The notes below the pieces were generated by a model that saw only the letters and a list, made by a program, of their open reading frames with translations, was not told the DNA's origin and made no database searches. Positions 56,106 through 64,000 of a DNA stretch of 64,000 nt are shown here, piece after piece (position 1 is the first letter of the stretch; the number at the start of each line of letters is the position of its first letter). The DNA comes from Cunninghamia lanceolata (taxonomy: Eukaryota > Streptophyta > Pinopsida > Cupressales > Cupressaceae). The stretch spans positions 744,001 through 808,000 of the forward strand of contig BSBN01001198.1 in NCBI GenBank assembly GCA_027924645.1, written 5' to 3'. The translations under genes were made by a program, and so were the position numbers.

Positions 56106-58800
56106 TTTTGCCCCTCTTTGAGATGATGTTGTGAAGTAACAACATTTCAAAAAAAATTAAAACATGGTGTTTGATTGGATTAGAAGAAGATTGATTTGGA
56201 AGATCATGATTGTAAGAAAATGATTGGATTAGATATGGTGATGTACTAGTCCCTCGAAGCCAGGGTGATATGGAAAGATTTAATGGTAAGTTAATGAATA
56301 AGATGAATGATGATGATGCCCCCTCGAGAGGATAGGTGGGTTCAAAGAACATAGATGTGCTCTCAAAATGAAAGGAGAGGAAATTATGAGTAGGTAGAGA
56401 GATGTAGATGAAAGATAGAAGAAAAAGAAAAAGATGGGTGTAAGAAAAGTGGATGAAATTAAAAATATGGATGAATTGATTATGATGATGAGGTTATGCT
56501 GACGTGAGTAGAGAAATCCTTTATTTGATATACCAATAGATGTTATGCACCAAAGTATACAAGACCAAGATGATGTAATGTATGCAATGCATAGGACAAA
56601 CACACAAAAAGAGAAAGTTCACAAGCAACCCTATACCATATAGCACCACAAGACCATGGTACTATTATGGTAGGTAGGCTACAAGGATTGATGCAGATAC
56701 AAGACACAAAGATGTAATATAAAATAAAGCAAGATAAAATAAAATGATGTAAGATCAAATGATGCACGATAACACATATGCAAGAAAAAATGATAACACC
56801 CACACAAGAAAGCAAGCAAGCATGCACAAATGATTCAAAAGCAAACAAGTATCAGTTTAAGACCGTTATTTGGTCCCTAGGCCGACATAGTAAGTTTTGA
56901 TTTTTGAAATCTTGGGGGGAATGTTTGTAGTTGCATATAAAAGCATTCTTGGGCATTCATTTAGAAACTAGAGATTATGTTCATGTGATTTTGGCATCCT
57001 AAGGTGATTCAAGGCTTTCATAGTGTTGCAAGAGTAGACTTGTTTTGTTTATGTGTTTGTATTTGCATATTTGAACATTCATCTCCTTATGGAATGAAGA
57101 GCATCTTCCTCCCATGAGATCTTCACTACAAGGTGATATCATTGTGCTTTATATCATTGTTACATTTGGATTTAGCCTCTGCCTCACAAGGGCACCTCTC
57201 TCTATCTAACAAAGGTGTTTGGAAGACTTAAGTGTCCTTTCAGGGATTGACTGAGGCAAGCTCCTAAACACCACAACTCCCAAACTAAGTTTTTCATGAT
57301 TGCAGGTTATAGGTTGAGGAGCTGGACTGATGGAGTTGCAGAGGAGCATACTGGAGTGTCTGAAGTGCAGGAAAGGAAGAAAATCTACCCCCTAGACTAG
57401 GGCATCCACTCCCTAGTCCCTGAAGTTCCGTGTTGGGAAAATCTCTGATACAAAATATTTAGGTTGCAGATCTTGTTGCTAGATCCAGACAAAAAATAGG
57501 GCCTTGGACTTGGGCGCCCGCTCCCATGTCCCTGACTTTTCCACCTCGGGTCCCTGAAAACAGGTACTTTGTAATTTGGTATTTTGCTTTTGTTTGTAGC
57601 AGCATTTTCTGTAATTCATCAATTTACTTCTGTTTTTACATAATTAGGGTTTTAATGGTTAATTGAGCACAGGAGGGAGAAAATTAACAATTAAACACCC
57701 TAATCCAAGTTTCTCTATGTCTCACAGTGACTCTAGGGTATGATAGTGCTCGCCACTTGACCCTAGGTCCTTGAATGTAAAGTGGAAAGGTAGATTTAAA
57801 CATCAAAACACTAAAACATTAACAAATCCAATTTTCCACTAAACAACTAGATGGCTTGACTAGATTAGCATGGATTAAAGACTGGGATTTTATTTCTTGG
57901 ATTTTTGAATGTTTTAATATTTTTGGATATTTAGAGATGTTTTGATTTTTTTTTTAATTTTTGGAAATGTTTTGATTTTTGTGGATTTTTGGAAATGTTT
58001 GAATTTTTTTTGGAAATATTTTTGAAGATGGAGAATGTATTGGATGACATTTGGATAGCCTAGGTGCTAGTTACCAATGACAAGGGTAAACTAGGTTGAA
58101 TGATGGTGGATTAGGATAAGGTGATAGGTGGGGGGTGTAATGATAGTGGATATGAGAGAGAGAATGCAGGATAGATGGGTGGGGTGGTATTAGGATATTC
58201 TCCAAGGACTACTTCGCATAGGGATTGTGTGCCCCACTGTAGATATGTGTCGCTGATGACAAGGGAAGATGGCACTTATTAGGAAGCATGATAGAATACT
58301 TGAAAGGCATGGAAGGATAGATGGGGGGATGGTAGGTTTATAATGGATGGATGGAGGGATTCAAGATGTGATATTCAATGACTATGTCACACATGAATCA
58401 TATGCCTTACTCTAGATATGATACGCATGACTTTATACAATAAATCTTATGATGATAGTATGAGAGGATTGGTTGAAAAAGATTAGATATATCAAGAGAT
58501 GGCCAAAGCATTTTTCAACATTTTGCCCATGCCTTTATGAGAGAAAAAGGAGGAAGGGAGGATAAATAGGTGAAATGGTATAGGTATGTGGCTACAATGG
58601 ATGAAGATGATAAGATAGGAGGGGATAGATTAGACAACTTGCCCCCAAGTGTAAGGTGTATAGATAATCAATCTACACATGATGCTTGTTTGCCAGGTTT
58701 TCATCAAGATACTTATCCAAGGCACCTATTTTCTAGGTTTTCACCATTGGATGAATGATTGAACTCTTTGCTTTACTTTTTTTTCATTTTTTGTATTTTT
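56106..58800. other. 3' non-coding region of element F
   Basis: Shares blocks with D (see 26405-28613). A direct repeat of about 30 bases (cctagactagggc...tccctagtccctga at 57391-57424; cttggacttgggc...tccc at 57502-57533) and a run of ttttggaaatgtttga units (57895-58030) are present. 56101-56848 frames on the minus strand have no known domain. Confidence 0.55.
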
Positions 58801-59250
58801 TGAGTATTTGGATGGGATGGGTGGATGGGGGGAGAAAGATATTGGGATGGAGGATGGGGACTCAAGAGTCTATTTCCTTAGCAAGGTAGTAGTGTCCCAT
58901 TTTGGATATTTGTCACACATGGACCATGTCAAGTATCATTATGTGCATGGATATTGGTAGATGGGTGCGTGAGATAGAAATGGAATGGATGGTGGATTAT
59001 GATGGGAATTATGGATGGAGATGGATGGATAAATGGATGATGGAGAAAAAGCATGGACCATAGGGGTATGATGGAAGAAATATGCATGATAAGGGATAGA
59101 AGCTGGGGGATGGAGGTACATGGAAATGTCATGGAGTTGTGGGGAACCAAGACCAACATTTGCACACATCTTGTTGGATTTTAAAGCCTTTGACTTTGAT
59201 GGGGAGTAGGGAATAATGGGGATCAAGATAGGGGATTTAGGGATTGTCGA
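58801..59250. repeat. GGATGG-rich simple repeats
   Basis: Purine-rich plus strand with many GGATGGAT words, giving Pro/His/Ser-rich frames on the minus strand. No supported gene. Confidence 0.6.
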
Positions 59251-59298
59251 TTTAGGGATCCAAATGGACTTAGGATTTTCAAGATTTTTTGATGGGGA

Positions 59299-62007
59299 TC
59301 AGAATTTATAAGGTTCAGGGATGGAGTGAAATTTGGATACTTCATTTGGATGGGATGGCTTGACTACTTTTTTCTTGGGGACCCACACCATTTTTGTTTT
59401 GGATTTATCTTTTGAAGGTGCGAGTTTGTATAGCCGATTGGATTTTTGATTTGGCATTGATTTTATGTATTGATGCACTAGGACATGATATTCTTGAGGC
59501 TTTTGTGGATTATTTGCTGTATGTGTGGAGGCATCCAAATTTTTATTTTTGAATCCCATGGTTTTATGATAGCTTCATGTTTAGGAAATGTCTGCATTCG
59601 TTGACAATGATTAGGAAGTATAGGGGATTTAAGGGAGTAGGATCTGTAGATGAATGTATTAGTGGACTTGTGGATGAAGGGATGAGGGGATTTAAGGATG
59701 GGAATATTGGGAGTTGGTAGGAGTGGAGGAAGAGTGGATGGAGGGAGATGTATGGTCACATGCTTTTGAGAATGATATGACGATGGAGGAGGGATGGCGA
59801 TATATGATTTGGAGTTGTGATGAGGTGCCCCAGGTTTGGAGGAAGTGGTTTTAGAAGGCATGGAGGTGGTACCAACATATTTGGATTATTTTTCTTGGGA
59901 TGTAAAACCAAGGCCATGCACTCGTGGGTGGATTGTGACATGGATGGGCTCCAAGATACCTTTTTATGAAGGCCTAAACCTTCTCCTTGACATTTCATGT
60001 TTTGGAACATAAGATATGCAATGGGATGTTTGTTGTTTTGGAAACAAGACACAAATCCACTATTAGATGGAGAAGGTGGGGTGGTTGATAAAAGTGTTTC
60101 TTTGACAAGAGAACCACCACAAATGAAAGTAGCAGGACCAAGGGGATAGGATAATGGATTTGGAATGGGGTCAATAGAAGATGGTGAAGGATTAATAGGG
60201 GTTGATGGGGGATCAGTAGGAGATAACGTAGGATTGGGAAGGGATGACTTGGGATGCTTGGATCTTTACTAACATTATGCTCATTAAGATGGGAGATGAT
60301 ATGATCCAGATTATTTATTTTATTGTCAATGTTTTCTTGGGACCAAATGTCTCATCTTGGGAAGTGGATGTTGTGGATTGATGGATAGGATTAGTGAGAT
60401 GGTGGATAGGAGTAATTTGGGTATCTTGTTCATGGATGTTTGTGGGATTATGGATGGGTGGAGTGATAATCTCTTGACTATGGAATGCATAAAGTTGGCT
60501 AAGAGGAACATCATAATTTTCTTGATCATAGATAGGATCTTGATCATAGATGGGAGCTTGCTCATAAATAGGACCTTGATATTGAATAATACGATCTCGA
60601 GGAGTTTTAATAGGGTTATATTGACTTGGTAAGAAGCAATGTTGATCATGATTTGGATTTTACTCTTGACATAGCTCTTGAGTTGGGATAGGGATGGAAG
60701 TGGCTTGGATGAATAGGATAGGCTTTAGATTTTTGACAACAGAATTGTATGAGGGATTTTGATGTGCATTTATGGTAAGAGGTTCTTCAATAAGCTTGGT
60801 AAGCATTGGAATATGCAGGATATTTGGAAGCTCTTTGATAGGCACAAGGATAGATGTGTTAATGCATAATGGTGTTTGATTCCTTTCAAATAGCCATTGG
60901 ATCACATCCTTCATAAGCATATGAGTTGATGGACAATATAATGGATGGATGATAAGGGCAGAGGTTGTAGGATTAGGATTAGGATCAGGTGAAGGGATAA
61001 TAGGAGTGGATATGGTGGGATTAGGAGTAGGATCAGGTGGAGAGATAACAGGAGGGGAGTGTTTGATTTTATTTGACTTTTGAATAGACTCCTCTAATGG
61101 GGTGGATGGAGAAATGGGAGATGTTTGAGATAGTTTTTGGATAGGAAGGAGAATGGGGTGGAAGGTGTTAGGTGGGTGACAACATCATCAGTGACACATT
61201 TAGATGATTTTGGGGAAGCATGGTGAAATGACTCCACAAGTTTGTTTATGTGATTTTGTTCCTCAGCTAGGGCTTCATTTAATGCTTCTTTGGTGAATAG
61301 CATGAAATCCATTGTGGATTTAGTAGGAGGATTTGATGGTGGATTAGGTAGTGGACTAGATGATGGATTATATGGTAGATTAGGCATGAAGGATTATATT
61401 GTGGGGGTGGTATGTGATAGGATGGATTAGAATGTATGTGAAATAATGGATTAGGATTAGGAGTGGAAAGATAATATTGTGATGGAGGGATTGAAGGGGT
61501 TGATGGAATTGGATAAGAGGAATAAGGAGATGGAGGAATTACATATCAAAATGGTTGTTAGTAAATGGATGGAGGGATATATGTAGATAGGGGATTAGCT
61601 TGATTTTCCTTGTCATAGGGTATGCAATTAGGTATAAGGGTGTAACTTGTGCTAGCCAATGTTTGGTTGCAAGGGGTTTGTATGTCTAGGTATAGATTTA
61701 TGACTTGGTGACTTGGATGTTGGATGGATGTGTGGGATGATGATGTTGATGTGATAGTGCTATGAGAATCTCCAATGATGAGATGTGTTAAGGGCATATG
61801 ACCATGGAGCTCTTTGAATTTTGTGTTGGCAATAGGATCAAATCTCTCATAGTTATGTTTAAGTTCTTGTATTTGTGCCCCAAGATTACTAGGAGATGTG
61901 CATGGGTTAGGTTGGTATGATAGTGGTGTGGGTTGGATTGAAGATATGATTTGGGGATGGGATCCATATAGGCTATTCATATGTATAAGGATAATCAAAA
62001 GCACCAC
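59299..62007 (-). pseudogene. Element F gag/linker remnants
   Basis: A chain of minus-strand frames (62007-61558, 61387-61094, 60920-60660, 60649-60326, 60052-59756, 59861-59478, 59559-59299). The N-terminal part is Pro/Ser/Thr-rich; SNLGAQIQELKHNYERFDP suggests a short helix. At 60000-59890 CQGEGLGLHKK is followed, one frame over, by LEPIHVTIHPRVHGLGF, the same glycine-rich linker pattern as D (37276-37200). KTKMVWVPKKKVVKPS lies at 59400-59350. No capsid domain, zinc finger or protease is clearly visible. Confidence 0.5.
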
Positions 62008-63255
62008 TCTAGTAGAAAAACTGTAAATGGTTTGTAGACAACTTTTTTTGGCAAGAGATCAAATAAAAGACACAATGGATGATGTCTTTTCAAGGTGTAA
62101 AGGATGAATGGTGTTACTTGTCTTGACAAGAGAATACACACCAAACATGCTTATAATCCTAGGAATTATTCAAGCAAGGTGTGATTCTCATTGAGGGCTC
62201 ACCGAATATACCTCTCAATATTCCTATCTAGCTAGGAATATCTTTTAGATTGGATAGCTAGGGATAAAGGAATAGCACCTAATACCCCTTTACCTTGGAG
62301 GTTTTGATACCTTACTCAAAGAAATTTTCTATCTCCTCTCTATGAAGTAAAGAGTGAGTAACTTCAATTTTGATCCTAAACTTTGCACCACACTAAGAAA
62401 TTGGTTGAAGGTCTTAAACTAGGATTAACAAGCATCTAGGGAGTCCTCAATATACACTAGGTATGGTGAGGCACAAGTCTTGAACAAAGGGCCCATCTGT
62501 AAAGGGTGAGATTAGGAGGGTCTCTCCTTCTCTCTTCACTGCACAAGTCTCAGTGAATTGAGGGCCTTGGGGTTTCTCAAAGCATGACGATGGTTCACTC
62601 CTTGAGGTACAACTTTCACTCTCCCCCCTTTAATATACCTCACTAGAACATGTAGTTGAGGTCATCCCTAGGGGTGATGAAATCCCCTAGTAGGCCTCCT
62701 AGAAAGGATTCTAAGTGCTTTTGAATCTCAAGATCAATTTTCAATGTGAGAGAAGAGCATACACAAGCTTAAGTCCCTGGGAATAAATGAAATACAAGTA
62801 AAATAAACTAAAAAGTGTTTTTGATCTCCAAGATCACCTTGCAGTGCGAGGAGAGAGTATACACACTAACTAGCTTAACAAGAAAGGCATACAAAGTTAA
62901 TTCCCTTAGAAAATTGAAGTGTGTGACTATTCTAGTGAGAAAATTAGATTCTTGACAAACATCTCAGACCAGATGATATTAGTAGTCTTATATGCTTTTT
63001 CTTTGATTAGCACTAGACAAACTACACAAACACTTGTTAGTAATTTGATAAATCTTGACCTTTGACAAGTGAACCTAGTATTAGCTCAAAAAAATGAAAT
63101 CTGCAAGAATAAAGAAATAGATGTTAAGATAAGTCAAATTAAATTGCACCAATAGATTCCTTATGATTTTCCATGCAATTTCAAAAAAAATCATCAAATT
63201 TTGATATGATTTGCAAAAGTTATGACCATTTGAAGTTTGATAGGTTGTTCTCTCA
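62008..63255. other. Leader of element F, unique part
   Basis: Non-coding. It contains small inverted repeats such as cctatctagctagg (62223-62236) and repeated gagagta-tacaca words near 62750-62880. No gene seen. Confidence 0.5.
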
Positions 63256-63520
63256 ATTAGATGCAACCTTTTTATACCAATCAGATGCAAAATTTTATCA
63301 ATCAGATGCAATATTTTATCAATTAGATGCAAAATTTTATCAATTAGATGTGAGCTTCTATCAGATGCGAGCTTTTACCTATCAGATGCAAGCTTCTATT
63401 TGTCAGATGTGAACTTTTGTCTATCAGATGCAAACTTATGTCTATCAAATGCGAACTTCTATCTGTCAGATGTGAACCTCTATCAGTTAGAGGTGAACTT
63501 CTATCTGTCAGATGCGCCAA
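63256..63520. repeat. About 21 bp degenerate tandem repeat in the element F leader
   Basis: At least twelve units of the form tatcagatgcaaacttttat, with a constant core CAGATG (or TAGATG) and a changing tail. The plus-strand frame gives a repeating Tyr-Gln-Ser/Leu-Asp-Ala-Phe pattern, which I regard as a by-product. Confidence 0.9.
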
Positions 63521-63691
63521 CCTGTTCTAGACTTTAACAGACCTGCAAACAAAAAGTGAACCCTAGAAAAACATATCAAAAACACTAGTATATCTATCAA
63601 AAGTGTCGTTATGAACCTCAAGAGCACCATTTTGAACCTGGTACTATTAAAACACAAAAGTCTCAAGAAAATTTATTAATTTCAGGGATGT

Positions 63692-63714
63692 GGGTCCCAC
63701 CGAGCATGCCAAAA
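63692..63714 (-). promoter_or_regulatory. Primer-binding-type motif of element F
   Basis: Plus strand gggtcccaccgagcatgcc then aaaa, two changes from the D motif. Confidence 0.7.
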
Positions 63715-64000
63715 TATGGGAAGGAAAAGTACACACATGGATAAACTATAAAGATAAGAAAATAAAAGCACAATAATAACTTTAATCCAAATGTGAATTA
63801 CCTTCACCAATAGAGCAAGAAAGAAGTGCACCCGAACTCCCTTAGATATTCTCTTTTGATTTGATTTGTAATAATCTATGAAGATTGCTCAATATTAATA
63901 GCATAACATTGGCTTGTAATGAATGAATGATGGATGAATGCTCAACATGAATGTGAAGTGCTCAATGAATATTCAAAGATGATTATGGATACTCAAAGCT
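63715..64000 (-). repeat. 5' LTR of element F (partial)
   Basis: Begins TATGGGAAGG (TG expected, so one likely base change) next to the primer-binding-type motif and runs off the window. Words such as gatggatgaatgctcaa resemble the D LTR (atggatgctaaaatgctcaa), suggesting distant relation. Confidence 0.6.

Larger units (their letters stand above)
55454..64000 (-). mobile_element. Element F: non-autonomous relative of element D, runs off the window
   Basis: The left LTR ends GGTGTCTACA followed by the same polypurine tract as D (56106-56119). The right side has the same primer-binding-type motif (63692-63714) before a 5' LTR that continues past the window. Internal sequence keeps D-like 3' blocks and gag/linker remnants, but no reverse transcriptase, RNase H or integrase is visible. 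The left LTR start does not match the right LTR start, so the left LTR is probably truncated. A target duplication cannot be tested. Confidence 0.75.

Noticed and set aside
58801..59250. Pro/His/Ser-rich minus-strand proteins
   Set aside because: Artefacts of GGATGG simple repeats; frames overlap and lack domains.
63256..63520. CRISPR-like array of short repeats
   Set aside because: Units are contiguous and degenerate without spacers, in a plant retroelement leader.

Overview
This window looks like nuclear DNA from a seed plant, most likely a conifer. The best evidence is two decayed copies of a gymnosperm-type (TPS-d like) diterpene synthase gene. Almost everything else is nested LTR retrotransposons. 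I see no intact host gene and no rRNA gene. All protein-coding regions carry stops or frameshifts. Family calls rest on motifs read by eye; no database search was run.

Layout. 1-6077 is element A, a non-autonomous minus-strand LTR element whose left LTR runs off the window. It sits inside an exon of terpene synthase copy 1 (6078-8600), which is joined to PPR-like sequence. Element B (8601-19983), a minus-strand Ty3/gypsy chromovirus with 3.1 kb LTRs and a GATAG target duplication, interrupts the same locus. 19989-22236 is a broken, unrecognised hydrophilic ORF. 22237-48397 is element C, a plus-strand Ty1/copia element with a truncated 5' LTR. It is split by element D (25522-44127, CTGAG duplication), a minus-strand Ty3/gypsy Tat-type element with a second RNase H. 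D is itself split inside its reverse transcriptase by element E (31278-36000), a 4.7 kb non-coding insertion. 48485-51644 is element G, a small minus-strand LTR element (AAGAT duplication). It carries a P450-like fragment, a striking array of hairpins, and a nested 334 bp TRIM (element H, CAAAG duplication) whose LTRs contain a tRNA cloverleaf-like sequence. 51650-55453 is terpene synthase copy 2. 55454-64000 is element F, a pol-less minus-strand relative of D that runs off the right edge.

Relations. A, D and F share a primer-binding-type motif next to the 5' LTR. D and F also share LTR ends, polypurine tract, 3' non-coding blocks and a glycine-rich PR-RT linker, so F looks like a non-autonomous partner of a D-like family. 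The insertion order implied by nesting is: terpene synthase duplication first, then A, B, C, G and F in unresolved order, then D into C, E into D, and H into G.

The most unusual structures are the hairpin array at 48921-49262, where the loop is constant while the stems vary but stay paired; the tRNA-like TRIM at 50479-50812; the palindrome cluster at 34817-35206; and the PPR/terpene synthase join present in both copies.
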